A stretch of DNA of 64,000 bases from Adenophora triphylla var. japonica. Taxonomy: Eukaryota; Streptophyta; Magnoliopsida; Asterales; Campanulaceae. Both the position numbers and the translations under genes were made by a program. Positions within the stretch are counted from its first letter, which is position 1. Each line of letters starts with the position of its first letter. Where the stretch lies: positions 1 to 64,000 of the forward strand of contig JAFEMH010006990.1 in NCBI GenBank assembly GCA_022495995.1. The letters are read 5' to 3'. Positions 1 to 12,139 of the stretch are shown here, piece after piece. The notes under the pieces were generated by a model that saw only the letters and a program-made list of their open reading frames with translations, ran no database searches and had not been told where the DNA came from.

Positions 1-1356
1 GTCTTATTCTATATGATCGCTTGTGCTGCTCAATTACTAATCCATTGAAATGACTAATGCTTAAATTAATCGGAGTGAGAAAATCAAAGGATATCTTTCT
101 CAAATCGGGGCTTACCAACTCCCCATCTTACATCTCATATGCTCACATATCTTCCTTCGTCCTTATCATCTCGTTGCCCGATGAATTTGCATGAATCCTT
201 CTCAAGTAAGCTTAAGCAAGCAATGGAGCCTTAATCTCGTTTAGATCATCCAGTATGGACTGCGGTTGAAACCTTTCACCCCTAGGGAAGCCATTACCTC
301 ACCCTCACTAAGCAATACCCCTTCATTTCAAGATCGGCACGTTTTGAAACCCTATTTTGCCATTATTTTCGCTCCTTGCTGAGAGAAGTCCAAGCAATGC
401 CAAGAAGTCAGCTTCGAGAGTCGGAGGTGCGTAAAATACTCAAGCCATGAAGGAAGGACAAAGATAATCCTCAACTCCTCAAAGAGGCCTTCCAAGTTAT
501 CAAAAGAAGGATTTCAAATCCTCACAATTCAGCAAGAATCCTCAAGAGGCTTTTCAAAAGAAGGACTTTTAGATCCTCGCCATTCAGCAAAAGTCCCCGA
601 CTTCTCAAGAAGGTCTCCAATGTTCAAAAAAAAAAGAAAAAAAGAAGAGCTCAAATCCTCGTGAGTTCACAAAAGTTCTCGATAGCTTGGACTTCCTCTC
701 ACCAACACCTTCCAGCCAATTCCAAGCCATCCTCTCGATTTTAGAGGATATTCCCATTACCGAAAACCAATCCTAGCCATCCTCTCGATTTTAGAGGATA
801 CTCCCATTACCGTTACCCTTACCTTTTGGCCAAAGTCAGAAATTCACCTCTCATTCTTAGAGGCATTGAAGATGCAATCACAAATTTCCTAGCCATAGAA
901 ATCCTAAACACATCCCCGAAAGCCAACCTCTCATCTTTAGAGGTTCAGTCAGCAAAATGCCCAGCCGACCTCTCATCTTAAGAGGTCATCAACTTTCCAA
1001 ATTACCCAATGGCCAATCGAAGCCCTGAAACCCACCTACAGTTCCTACCGGATAGCAGGTTCATTCCAATATCGTCGAGATCTAAATCTGATTAATGCTG
1101 TGTTGCTTGCTTAAGTCGGAGCCAAATCCTTCTCGGATCAAAAGTTCATCAATCAAAGATTGTGCAAATTCAATCCATTCATTTGGCACTGTGAGCATAT
1201 TTCATTTCTCCTCCGCAAACACTTGCCGCGAATGTCCCACAAGGGCTTCGCATTCGTGTCTTTCATTTACACTCCAAGAGGACATGCTTTTCAACTCTCC
1301 GATTCTCAAAAGATCCTCAATTCTCAACATTCATTCTCTTTCAATCGGGATAAGCC

Positions 1357-1405
1357 CGAACTACGGTGACCTGAGCTCCTCCCAAGGAGGGGAACGTAGG
1401 CAACC
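1357..1405 (+). other. Nested-hairpin motif (CTACG/CGTAG type), copy in D1
   Basis: CGAACTACG at the left pairs with CGTAGG at the right. Inside, CCTCC-CAA-GGAGG forms a second stem. The same frame recurs in all families of the window with different inner stems; see findings. Confidence 0.6.
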
Positions 1406-2945
1406 ATAACTGGTCCGGTCGAAACCACAAACAAATCTCAGAAAATCCGATCTCCTCAAGGGCCGTCCCTATACACAAATCCTCAAATCATCTTTCCAAG
1501 TTTGATTCTCGATATCAGTTGGTTTTCTCCTTGTGATTAATCAAAATATTTGTTCATATCTGGATTAGTGTTTGAATAACCCGAACATCAATAAAGGGTT
1601 TTAAGCAGCTTTGTGATCACCACGAATAAGACAAGTTTTCAAGTTTCTCGACAAGTCTTATCTTTCTACATCATAGGAAGATAGAGCCAAACACTATCTT
1701 TCTGTTAGCAGGGGCTTCCATACACTTTTCCACACCTTGTGGCGCTTATTCTCTCCCAAAAGAGTCAAACCCAAAAGCGAGTGTGTCACAAATTCGGGAT
1801 CCATTCCCACTTCTCAAAAGATGTGCCCCTGCACGTAAACGTATCCGAGTCTTGTCCAATGACTGATTGACTATATTTTGAAATGATGGGATGCCTCCTT
1901 GGCCACAAGATGACTCTATAGGGCTGCATTGAATCTCTTCAGACTGAGGCTTTGCTAAGCTATTCTCTCAGGCTCTCCTTGCCAGATTTCCCTCCGGGTT
2001 TGCTCTGCACTATCAACTGGGGCTTCGCCATGGTCACCACATCAAGAACTGGGGCTTCGCCTAGTCATCTCTTCAAGGCCAGGACATTCTCCGCACTTTC
2101 GCTGCTGCTTGCCATCTCGGGCGCTCGATACACATTGTTCTTATCAGCATCAAATCAATCTGCTGCAATCTGCACTCCCGGGAGCGTCCCCGACATGCCT
2201 AGGCTGCACCATATCATCCATCACTCATACAATTCTCAATCACCACTCATACATTTCCCCACCTCATGGGAGAGGGTTCACCCCATCATATACACATTCA
2301 TCCCGTCATAAATCCATCATGGCATAACTGCTACATACATATCAACTCGTCGAGCCATGCAAAATCCTCATCTCCATTTTCATCCCCATCCGAGATGAAC
2401 TCGTGCAACAAAAGATCAATAATGCATAAGCAAAAATTCAAATCAAATAAAATGCAAAGTGCCTAGAGTGTGTGTCTCTCCTCCCCCCCAGGGTACAATA
2501 GTCAAGTTATCATGATCTGATCATGGGAATTGCCCCTCAAATCACAATATGGACGAAGATTTCAAATCCTGCAGGTGGCATATTATGCCTTTATCATCTT
2601 CATCAGTCTTCGGATTCATCAGCATTATCTGTAAAAGCCTTAGCTGCCTCAGTCTCCAAGCAATGCTTGTCAGAAAAGGCTTCAGCTGCCCCAATATCCA
2701 AGCAATAATGCTCATCAGTCTCAGCGACATCAAAGTCTGTTCCGCACGACGAGTCATCAAAATCCCATTCTCATGGTTGGATCTTCACCAAGAGCCCATT
2801 CTCATGGGCAAAACATCATCAAAGCCCATTCTCGTGGGCAAATCATCAAAAGCCCGTTCTCAGGGGTGCACCTTCATCAAAGCCTGCATGCATTGGCGCA
2901 TCTTCATCAAAGTCCCCACGAGTGGACATAAAATCATCAACAAAT

Positions 2946-3690
2946 TGTAGCCTAAGACCCTCCGACAGCTATAACTCTTCATCATCGTCAGCAATTGTAG
3001 CCTAAGACCCTCCGGCAGCTACATTTACCCCCGCAGGTACAATAATCAACTAAGCACCATCGAATCTCGAGGACTGTCCCTCAACCAAGATCGAGACAAA
3101 GATTCCAAATCTAGAAGTCTCCCCAGCAATGTTTATCAAGATCATCGGCCCCGCCGCCAAAGCATCAGAAAAATCCGTTTTTCATGGTAATCTAGCAAGC
3201 AAAATTCATGCCCTATCAAGCAAAGTTCATGACTCCAAAGTCAGCCAACCATCAACAAAGGCCATCCCTCGCTCGACAAACTAGCAATTCATCATCAAGC
3301 AGTAGCCTAAGACCTTTGGCAGCTACCTCTCATCATCAAGCAGTAGCCTAAGACCCTTGGCAGCTACCTCTCATTATCAAGTAGTAGCCTAAGACCCTTG
3401 ACAGCTACTCCTCATCATCAAGCAGTAGCCTAAGACCCTTGGCAGCTACTCCTCATCATCAAGCAGTGGCCTAAGACCCTTGGCAGCTACTCTTCATCAT
3501 CAGCAGTGGCCTAAGACCCTTGGCAGCTACTCCTCATCATCAAATTGTAGCCTAAGACCCTCCGGCAGCTACAACTCTCCATCACCATCAGCAATTGTAG
3601 CCTAAGACCCTTCGGCAGCTACAACCCTCCACGATCATCAGTCGTAGCCTCAGTCCCTTCGGCAGCTACATGTAAGCACAACAAAGGTAT
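2946..3690 (+). repeat. Tandem array in D1 3' region, about 44-bp unit
   Basis: Two looser copies (about 2946-3031) are followed by about nine units between 3295 and 3690. Each unit contains GTAGCC, then 'taagaccctt', then GGCAGCTAC, so GTAGC can pair with GCTAC. Units are separated by 'catcatcaag'-like spacers. D2 retains only two single copies of this seed (about 55390-55460) and has amplified a different one. Variable tandem arrays near the 3' end are known for Tat/Ogre elements. Confidence 0.85.
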
Positions 3691-3904
3691 GAAAACATAT
3701 CTCTACCATATCTTTTTGCTCCTTGTTGGCATTTTCGAACTACGACCGGCTTCTCCAGGGATACGTAGGAATCCTTTCCCCAAAGGTCCAGCCATCCGAT
3801 CTCACCAGTCATTGTCCAGCCATCCGATCTCACCAATCATCGTCCAACCATCCGCCATATCCCCAACCGCTCATTGGGATTGGGTCTTCTTTTATCAACA
3901 ACCT

Positions 3905-3938
3905 CACTTCTTCCATAAGTGACATTGCCGAGGGGCTC
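3905..3938 (+). other. Polypurine-tract-like site and upstream hairpin of D1
   Basis: GAGGGGCTC ends directly at the LTR start (3939). Upstream, CACTTCTTCCATAAGTG (3905-3921) has complementary ends. The same pair occurs before the 3' LTRs of E, B and D2. Function as plus-strand primer is inferred from position. Confidence 0.7.
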
Positions 3939-5322
3939 TGTAAGTACGCCAATCCAATTTGCGACCCTTCTTAGGTGCATTTTAATATGATATAATTGCA
4001 TTAGGGGGCATTTTGGTAAATTCCTGGTCTATTTCGAGACTTCCGAAAATATTTCATAAGTTTCTTACGAAGGAAGTACTTTTAAGTACTTTGCTCATGC
4101 TAAAGGACCTACAAGGAAAAAACCAGTTTTTGACCTTTTGGGTATTAACCTGGAATATTCCAGAACCAGGTTTTGGCGCCAGAAACGGTTATGGACATGT
4201 TGTGTCACGCGACAACTCGAGCCATGGAAAATAGGTACAGGAGGTCGTACGACACATTGTGTCCATCATCAGCAGCTATAAATAGAGCCCTGAACCTCTC
4301 ATTTCAGGACCCCTTTTCCACTCCCTAAAGTCACTCTGCCAAAATACGTCCAGAAATCCATCTCTCTCCTCCTTCCACCTAAACCTACACCAATTCCCTT
4401 CCAATTCCTTCATCTCTCATACACCTCACCCATATACCTTCATAGACTTCACACCACTGAAGATCCAAGACCAGAAGCTCCTTCTGTGATCAAATCCACG
4501 TACTGCAGCTGATTAGAAGGCCAATACACCTAACTAGGTGTAGTGGTGGTGGATCTAAAAGGGTAATGATCCCCTTTCTCTATATCTCTCATATTTGTTC
4601 ATTGCATAATCAATTCAGTTCAATTTCAGTTCCTTGGACTTGATAATTAGGCTCCATCCGCCTTCAATTATCAAGTCCCAATCGCAATCTCTCTGTTTAA
4701 TCTGTTGTGCTGAGTATTGTTCATGCTTATGGTTTGATCTAAGTGAATATGTGGTTTGTTTGCCAAGGGAGTGTGGATCTCCCCGTATCCACACCCCCTT
4801 GGTCGATTCGTTGTTAATTCATTGTTTCTGAATTGAATTGGCACTGTGTTTGGATCTGTTTGTCCTTGTTGTTTCTGTATTTGAGCATTTGTAAAACCTC
4901 TGCAAGGTGCCTTGTTGTGTCACGCGACACAACTGACCCCTCAGGTCCTGTGTCACGCGACATAACTAGCCCTTTGCAGCAGGTTCAGTTCAGTTGTAAG
5001 TTCTGCCTAGTTTCCATTGTAAATGGGATGTGGCCTCCCAGAGTAATTGGCTCACAAGTTGTAATTTCTCTGTTGATCAATAAAACAAAGCTTTAATGTG
5101 CATTTTATCACATATCTTGTCACACACGTTTGAATGTTTTGAATGTTTAATTAGAAAGACTCGTCTATGGATGAGGCATGTTGGGTGAATTCTCGGTTCT
5201 TCCCAACACGTAACCTGACCCCCGGACCCATTTCTCATTTCAAAGGTTTTTCAAAGTGTACCTTAAAACATGGCATGGCGACTCCTATTTTTTCCATAAA
5301 AATTTCGGCGAGCGTACATTCA
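3939..5322 (+). mobile_element. D1 3' LTR
   Basis: Starts TGTAAGTACGCC after the purine tract and ends ACATTCA. Its sequence matches, reversed, the D2 LTR at 53241-54856. What follows (5323 on) is pol of another element rather than a PBS, so this is a 3' LTR and the insertion target is element F. The 5 bases after it are GACTA; the matching duplication would be off the left edge. A TATAAATA box lies at 4277-4284. The inner core TGGCGACTCC (5276-5285) repeats the start of the family's PBS inside the LTR. A stem TGTTGGG/CCCAACA lies at 5179-5208. Confidence 0.88.
4203..4284 (+). promoter_or_regulatory. Putative core promoter of D1 LTR: two dyads and TATA box
   Basis: TGTCACGCGACA (4203-4214) and GTCGTACGAC (4244-4253) are short near-perfect palindromes. 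They are followed by CAGCAG and TATAAATA (4277-4284). The same order is found in the LTRs of A, B and D2. A second pair of TGTCACGCGACA-type dyads lies at 4915-4964. Confidence 0.6.
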
Positions 5323-5569
5323 GACTAAACCCTACCATGACAAGAAGGTCAACAAACAAGTATTTCAAGTTGGGGACTAGGTACACAGAAAGATTGAAGC
5401 TACAAGCAGAAAAGCCGAGTAGAACAAGCTCTCTCCTAACTGGAAAGGTCCTTACATAATCACTCAAGTCATTAGAGAAGGGACCTATAGAATGAAAACC
5501 CCTGCTAGACAAGAGCTAAAACACCCATGGCACTCCGACCATCTTCGAAGATACTTCAGTAGTTTATAG
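5323..5569 (+). pseudogene. Element F: integrase C-terminal remnant
   Basis: The 3' end of a gypsy pol, upstream part displaced by D1 and outside the window. In the frame ending at the TAG 5567-5569 one reads a typical C-terminal integrase tail with WKGPYII, IREGTY and HPWHSDHLRRYF. The upstream 60 codons are shifted into another frame and contain a stop, so the copy is dead. Strand is +. It marks the end of coding for F; the antisense gene further right belongs to the same element by analogy with other Tat elements. Confidence 0.75.
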
Positions 5570-6500
5570 GAAGTTACTCTTTTTGTTAGTAGACTAGGTT
5601 TAAAATTCTCAGCAATTTATCTTGTTTTAGCTAGAATAAGAGTGCAGTTCGATGTAATCAATGTTTCAATAAATAAACTTAGTATTTTTTATGATGAGTC
5701 AAGCAAGTATTACAACAAGCATGGTAGTCTACTCAACGCGTTAAATGGTTGAAATGCCCATCTCCTAAAGACGAGCAACATTGCTCACATTAAATGGGTA
5801 AAAGGCCCATCTCCGAAAGACGAGCACCATTGCTCGCACTGAATGGGTGAAATTCCCTTATCCTAAAGACGAGCACCATTACTCGCACTGAGTGGGTTAA
5901 TTGCCTATCCCCTAAAGATGAGCACCATTACTCGCACTGAGTGGGTGAAATGCCCATCCCCTAAAGACGAGCACCATTGCTCGCACTAAAGTGGGTGAAA
6001 TGCCCAAGCCCTTAAGATGGGCACCTGGCCCCACTAAATGGTGAACGTCTATCTTCCCAAGTTGAGCATCTAACTCAACTTAATTGAATTAATGCCGACC
6101 ATGGTAAAAAGGGGCACCTACCTAATATTGTGTTGTTAAGACTCAAGTCAACCAAACATACATAAGTAAACGGGAAATGCAAATAAGCAAGCAAAGAAAT
6201 AAGAGGAGATCACAAGTATTAAAACAAGAATATATCATATTAAAAACGAACTAGCAATGCCTCCCTAAAGCCGGGCTAAGACATGCTAGTAAAAATATAT
6301 TGTATTGCCTCCCATTAAATGGGCCAATGCATTTAAAAAGAGAAGGAAAAATGGTGGAACTTGTTCAAATTACAACAATAAAAAGAAAGACTATCAAGGT
6401 TGGTCAGCATCACTAAACAAGTCCTCTTGCTCGACCTCAGATTCAGGGATTGTGACTTGGTCGGTTTGGGCCCCCTCCTCGGTTGGTCTCTTCCTCGTTA
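5570..6500 (+). repeat. F 3' region with tandem repeat of about 61 bp
   Basis: Between about 5735 and 6060 a unit of the form 'gggtgaaatgcccatcc', 'cctaaagacgagcacc', 'attgctcgcactgaat' occurs five to six times with decay. The rest (6060-6500) is AT-rich linker with no gene visible. Confidence 0.7.
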
Positions 6501-6502
6501 TC

Positions 6503-9364
6503 TTAAGCCTCTTCTTCTTCTTGGATTTTATCCATGAGAACATGAATGTTTTGAGGGTCAACGGGAGATGCAATCCAGGCAGGTCGGCCTTCAGGAGCAT
6601 CCCTAGCAGCTATCACCTTGAGGGAATTCTCAGAATAAAGCACAAGGGGATGGCCTAACCGAGCAAGGTCATCATAGGCATCTTGGCTTATGAGCCGGGA
6701 TAGCATGCCTAGGTCGGCATTAACAATTGGGTTAACTTTGGCCCTTCTGGCTAAGTGTAAGTAGCCATTCGAGTACATTGTGGCCATCTTGTCAGCCAAA
6801 GCTTGCCTAAAGGCGGGGCTGGCCTTGTGTTGGGCAATGGCATCTGCTTTCCTAGACGGGATGCTAGCCTTCAACCCTCTGAGCCAGGCATCAACCTCCT
6901 CGGCTCTTTTAGCCAACATATCATTTTCAATCCTTAGCCTCTCAATTTTTTCTTGGCCGGCTTTAGCTGCCTCCTGGGCCTTAGCAAGATCCTGCTTGGC
7001 CGCTTTCTCTGACTTCATGGCTTCAGTCTTAGCTCGTTTTTGCTCTACCACCTCCCCCCGTAGGGACTTGAGGAGCTCCATGGCCCTGGCTAGGTCGACT
7101 TTGTCTTTCTCTGCCTGCCTCTCCATCTTTTGCTCAAGCTCGTCAGTGGCTTTGCTCCTTATGTCCTCATAGCAGGTGATCATGGCAAGCTACATAGAAA
7201 ACAATATATTATCAGCACAAGTACAAGTATGATGACAAAAAGACAAATGGAAATGATGAGTAGCCTTACCTCACTCAGAAGGAGGCCCTTCCTGTGGGCC
7301 AGATATTCCTGGCTAGGCTTGGTCTCCAAGAAGCGGTCGAGGAGGTCTTCATCCATAGCTCGGTGGAGCATGAATTGGCCAAGCCTCATTTTGGGTCCTT
7401 TACGGGCAAGTACATCCAGGCCTTGAGAGTGGGTGTTTTGCACAAGTCATCAACAACTTCCTTGGCCTCGTCATAAGTTCAGACAAGACGGGCTGATGCC
7501 TCTGACGAGGAAGGACCAGCCGTGGATCTTTTGGAAGCAGGCTCTTCAAGGATGGTCTCCTCCTCTACCCTTAGTCTTTTGTGATAGGCCTCTTGGTGCC
7601 CACCCCGATTTCCTAGACATCAGTTAAGTCGGCCTGAATAAGTGCCTCCCTTGCCTAAGGGGCCAAGTCCCCATCATCCTGGGCGCCCCTGGTATTAGTC
7701 TCCTGCCCGACGTGGGCCTCTTCAGTAGCCTCCTCGGCTCCCCCGACCAGTTTGAGAGGCAGAGCTCCGACCTCCTTAGTGGAAAAGACAGCTTGACGAG
7801 CAACAACATCTGCCCGATGCTTGCTCCTCCCAAAGGACTTAGAGGTCCTCCTCTTCAGCTTCATGAGCTCTTGAGGGTCCAAAATCTCCTCCTCTATGTT
7901 TTTAATCTGCTCGAGGGTTAGGCCTGCAAGAAAAGAAATGGCAAAGTCAGTATGACGAGCATGAAGCATAACATGAAATTTTAACATAAGAGCAAGAAAA
8001 TTATAGCCGATGACATCATCCTCGGCTAAACACTTGTCTTTGTACAAATGACAAATGTCACATTGAGAATGGAAGACTAGACCGGGATGCACCCTCCAAT
8101 CTAGATAACGGTTCCCCCTTGTAATGGGGACCTTGGGCATAACTCAATCAAGAGGGCCGAATATGATGGGCGCCTAGACATAGTAGCGGTGGTCGGCTTC
8201 CAAGCTTGACCAATAGAGGGTCCCCACCTCAGCAAACCTCTCCAACCTCTCCTCCAATCGATCAATCCACTCTGGTCTTCACACCTCCTTCGGCACAGAT
8301 GGAAACCTAGTTGGGGTAGCAAACTCCCATCCTTGCATGATCTCAACCCTTATCACATGGTTGTTCCAGCCAAACACCTTGCTCGACACAGGATAGATAA
8401 GCTTGGGTCTGGTAGGGTCACTCCTCACCACAATCCCATTAGTTTCCTCCTTATAACTAACTTGATAAAGTTTGTGGAAAGCTAACTGGCATGGCTCAAA
8501 ACCCAGACTAAGGTACCAAACTATGAATCCAGTTGAATATCTCACGGCGTTGGCTCCAATCATGGACGGGAAAGCCTTCTTGTCCTCCAGGAACTCACAA
8601 ATAAAAGGATCCAAGGGAAGTTGAAGACCGAGCTGGAATTGCTTGTAGAAAAATGATACTTGGTTTAAATTATAAAAGAAATCACATAAGGCATCCTTGT
8701 CGTGCAATGGCATGGCCGGTGCATAAGTGAGACGATACTCATCCTTGGACACCCCGTAATTTTGGTGCAAGTCCTGGATCATTGGATCACCAGCCTTAAC
8801 TTGCCTACCCCGAGGCGTGCTCGATCTCCCCCTCTTAGACCGACCACTATGACGAGCACCAGCATGTGCCCCCTCTTAAAAAGCATCTATAATTCTCCCC
8901 GATGTAAAAGAACCACCTTAAAGATGGGCAAGGGTTTGTTCTCCCCTTCAAGACATATCTGCAGAAGAAATAAGGGAATCAGTACTACTGGACAAAGACA
9001 GTGATAATAACGATGACGGGGAGGTATTCATCCCCGTCTCACCCATTAAAGTCGAGGAAGGGTCCTCACCTAACCGTGGATTATCTAGGTGCCCAACTTT
9101 CAAGTAATATAGATTGATATGGTCAAGGATTTCAGTCCATCCTCGAAACAACATCACGTTTGGACTATAGATGTCAAGACGGTCAATCCTAAACCGACTA
9201 GGATATGCAACGTCGGTCCTAGATGATTGGTACCTTGTCATAATTTTCCCTATCTCATTCAAACCCACCATCAACCATGGACCATCAATTCTCTTGTAAA
9301 TCCGAAGATTTTGGGTATGGTAACAGTACACAGCATTGGGGTTACTCCTCCACGTTCGGACCAT
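6503..9364 (-). pseudogene. Antisense gene of element F, 'putative gypsy type transposon' family, decayed
   Basis: Read on the minus strand in pieces: 9364-8948 (Ser-rich end), 8782-7655 (main domain) and 7443-6503 (coiled-coil tail). The main piece has the hydrophobic pattern of the plant 'putative gypsy type transposon' domain: LQLPLDPFICEFL, then an FPSMIGANAVRY segment, then FEPCQLAFHKLYQV. It runs in one frame but is broken by a TGA at 8279-8281 and by a TAG and a TGA shortly after. The last piece is Lys/Glu/Ala-rich with heptad spacing. In plant Tat elements such antisense ORFs downstream of pol are known; their role is not established. The split between 8948 and 8782 may be an intron or decay. 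Confidence 0.65.
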
Positions 9365-10525
9365 GGTGAAATACTAAGAAAGTACAACGAACAAATAATG
9401 GAACAACAATGGGAGCAACAATGGCGGTTCTAAAACCCCAACAAGATTCAAGCACGAAATGTGTAAAAATGGCTGGGAAAGTGGAAATTACTTGTTTATG
9501 AAGATGGAAATATGAGATAATCGAATGGAACGGACTTAAATCTCCAGGAATTAAACCAAATGCAAGAGCTCTCCAAGAAATTTACATCATATAAGTTCCT
9601 TCTCAAACATAATGGTGATAAAAGAGTAAAAATGGAAAGGGTTTTGTCTTTTATAACCATATTCGAGCGGGTATGGGTCGAGGAAAACGGGTTGCACGAT
9701 CTCCCACTCCCTGAATTGAATGCCACTGCGTGTTTCCAATGAGAATGTCGCGTCAATGATAAGTGTGCCTATGTCTAAATTCGCCGGTTAAAATGATTAG
9801 CCGCCTCGTATTTTGAGATAACCCTTTGCTTGCTGAGGACGGTCAGGGAGTATATCGACCATTGGGCTATAAGACGAACACGACTTAATGGAAAAAAAAT
9901 ACACAACTCTAGAATACAGTGTGGGGAGTGGGTCTCCCTACCCATGCTCGTCTCCATCTCAGCATAATGATATGCCGACCAAGGAATAATGAAACTCATC
10001 CTATGCGAGGATGATCATGGAGTATATCGAGGTCGATTAAGGCCATGACTCCTATGTTCAAGTCTAAGACTCTGCTGAGCTGACAAAGGGAGTGGGCTTC
10101 CCTACCTTGATCATCTCTCATGCCCGATATAATGACTATGTCGATGAGCATGGCCTGCCCGACATACATACAGAGCACAGTTAATCCTAATCCAACATGG
10201 AAACCCCGAAATTAAGATCTGAGTAGGATTCAACTCCTTATTCTCTCCTAACTTCCTATCCAATACAGGAAACTATTTCCTATCACTATATATACACGCA
10301 TGAATCACGAATTTCTGGTAACGCACTCTTTAACTCTGAACTTTTGTCAATTGATTTGCTTTCATAAAACATCAATACTTACTCTCACACTGGAGGGCCT
10401 TTGCCGGTGAAGTCCCATATTAGTTTACGTGTTTGTTTATCTTTTTCAGGCTATTCAAGTCACCAGAAAATATCCGAACCACTGTATTTGGGCTGATCCG
10501 ACGTTTTTGGCATCATCAGGTGATA
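9365..10525 (+). mobile_element. Probable 3' LTR region of element F (limits uncertain)
   Basis: Contains a TATATATA box (10287-10294) after 'tttcctatcac', then 'actggagggcctttgccgg', a phrase typical of gypsy LTR 3' parts, and ends near 'ggcatca' (about 10520). Two partial internal duplications ('gagtatatcga', 'gggagtgggctt/ctccctacc') occur at 9830-10110. I cannot place the TG start or a target duplication. Confidence 0.4.
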
Positions 10526-11440
10526 ATCTCCACCCATATTTGTGTATTGTGTTTAATTCCTTCTTGACTCTCTCAATTAATTCCCTCTTGCCCCCTTCCC
10601 CTTTAACCGTCTTTGTCGAGGTCCCCAAAAGAAATTTACTCCCTCTCAAATTAATTCCCCTTCTTATTGTAACAGCTAAACCTCAACTCCAAAAACTTCA
10701 CCTGGACTCCATTCATGCACTCACCCTTGACTTCAGTTCTTTATCAATCTATCCAATCTTTTTGTAAGCAACAATAACAATCATCCTATTTGGTTCTTTA
10801 ATTTATCTGGGTGTTTGATGAAATCTTTAGTTTTTGTTTTCTAGTCTATGAAATCGAAGAGGGGTTATATTGTATATTGCATAATTTAAACCTGGGTGTT
10901 ACTCAAATATGAAGTTCTGATGATGGTAATGGTTAAGGAGCTTTTATGGGGATTATTTATTAGAATTGTTATATAGGCCTATACAATTGTTGAGTAAACC
11001 TGTAAGTTTAGAACTTTAAAATTGTCATCGAGTGAAATGACTGTACTACCCCTAAATCAATACACCCATTCCTATATAATTCTTCTTTTAAGTTCATTTT
11101 TATATATACCCGTAACATTTAAACCAAAACTTACCTCCATTGTTATATACACCCGTAACATTAAACTCAAATCTACCCATCATCAATTTTCCACTTTCCC
11201 ACATTCTCTCATTTTTCACCATTATATCAATCCAAAAATCACCCTCTTCATATTTTTTTTCAACCAAATCAAACCAAAACTTACCTCTCTTTTCCTCCTA
11301 CTATCAATTTTCACAAAAAAAATTACATATATATTTGTTCAAAGTATTCACCAGGAACATGGATAAAATGGCTCTCCAATGAATGTCAATGTAAGTTTTA
11401 TTCACTTTCTAACCATATAAATGTGCTAAACTTTTGTCTT
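10526..11440. other. AT-rich stretch with no recognised gene
   Basis: Pyrimidine-rich, with phrases 'atatatacccgtaacattaaac' repeated near 11100 and 11145. May include the left end of the MULE, but no terminal inverted repeat was found because the right end is displaced by element A. Confidence 0.4.
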
Positions 11441-11449
11441 AATCATTGT

Positions 11450-11815
11450 GTTTTCGTGGCAAAAATTCGGCCAACGTTGGTAGATTTTTTGCCAAGATTT
11501 GGCCACACCCAACCGAATAATTAGAAGAGTTCGGCCACACCCGGCCGAAAAATAAATAAATTTCAGCGACACCCGGACGAACCTCTATAAAAACTCGGCC
11601 CTGATTTGCCGATTCTGGGTTGAAATTCGGCCACACCCATCCAATTTTTTGGGTTAAAAATCGTACACACCCAGTCGATTTATTTAATTTTTTTCGAATA
11701 CCCTGTCGAACTTTCCAAATTACTTCGGCCACACCCTGCCGAACAATTCAAATTATTTCTGTCACTACTGGCCGAACCTTTTAAATAATTTCGGCCAGTA
11801 CCTATCGATTTTTAT
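11450..11815. repeat. TTCGGCC/GGCCGAA dyad repeats, left side of MULE
   Basis: About ten spaced copies of a degenerate box 'ttcggccacaccc-ggccgaa'. The best is 11530-11549, where TTCGGCC and GGCCGAA flank 'acaccc'. Related boxes occur right of the OTU region (22790-23260). Confidence 0.7.
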
Positions 11816-12139
11816 TATTTCAACATACCACTTCCTAATTGTTTCATTGAATTGTTGCAGTGTTCATTGGGTGACAACAACTATAACCTAGTTGATTTTG
11901 AGTATTTTGAGGGACTACACAATAGAATTCACAATGTCTTTGTATTTTAGAGAACGTAAAATAATGTTTGAATAGGCGCATAAAAGGGGGAAAGAGGATG
12001 GATTTATCATCGTCATAGGCGGTCAAATAACAGAAGCCGTAATTCCTCTCCTCGAATGACGCTTGTTTGTGAACGTTGAAGGACATACAAAGAAAAGTCA
12101 ATCTCTCTTTCCTCTCAAGAATCTGTTGGAAGTGAAATT

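Larger units (their letters stand above)
1..3938 (+). mobile_element. D1: 3' internal non-coding part of a Tat/Ogre-type gypsy element (left end outside window)
   Basis: Non-coding stretch leading into the LTR at 3939. Its first 110 bases match, in reverse, D2 around 60880-60985 and B around 34250-34370. In those copies this sequence lies just downstream of gag, so D1's gag should lie just off the left edge. The middle (about 1900-3250) holds no gene; D2 has a PMD gene at the comparable place, so D1 has lost it or never had it. Short ORFs here lack any recognisable domain. Bases 480-1020 contain repeated phrases of the type 'cctctcatttttagagg'. Confidence 0.8.

Noticed and set aside
1095..1409. 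ORF of 104 codons in D1
   Set aside because: No domain, not kept in the matching part of D2, and overlaps the nested-hairpin motif.
10429..10767. ORF of 112 codons as a possible host exon
   Set aside because: Low complexity and no domain; overlaps the probable LTR end of F. Host sequence between 10526 and 11440 cannot be excluded but is not supported.
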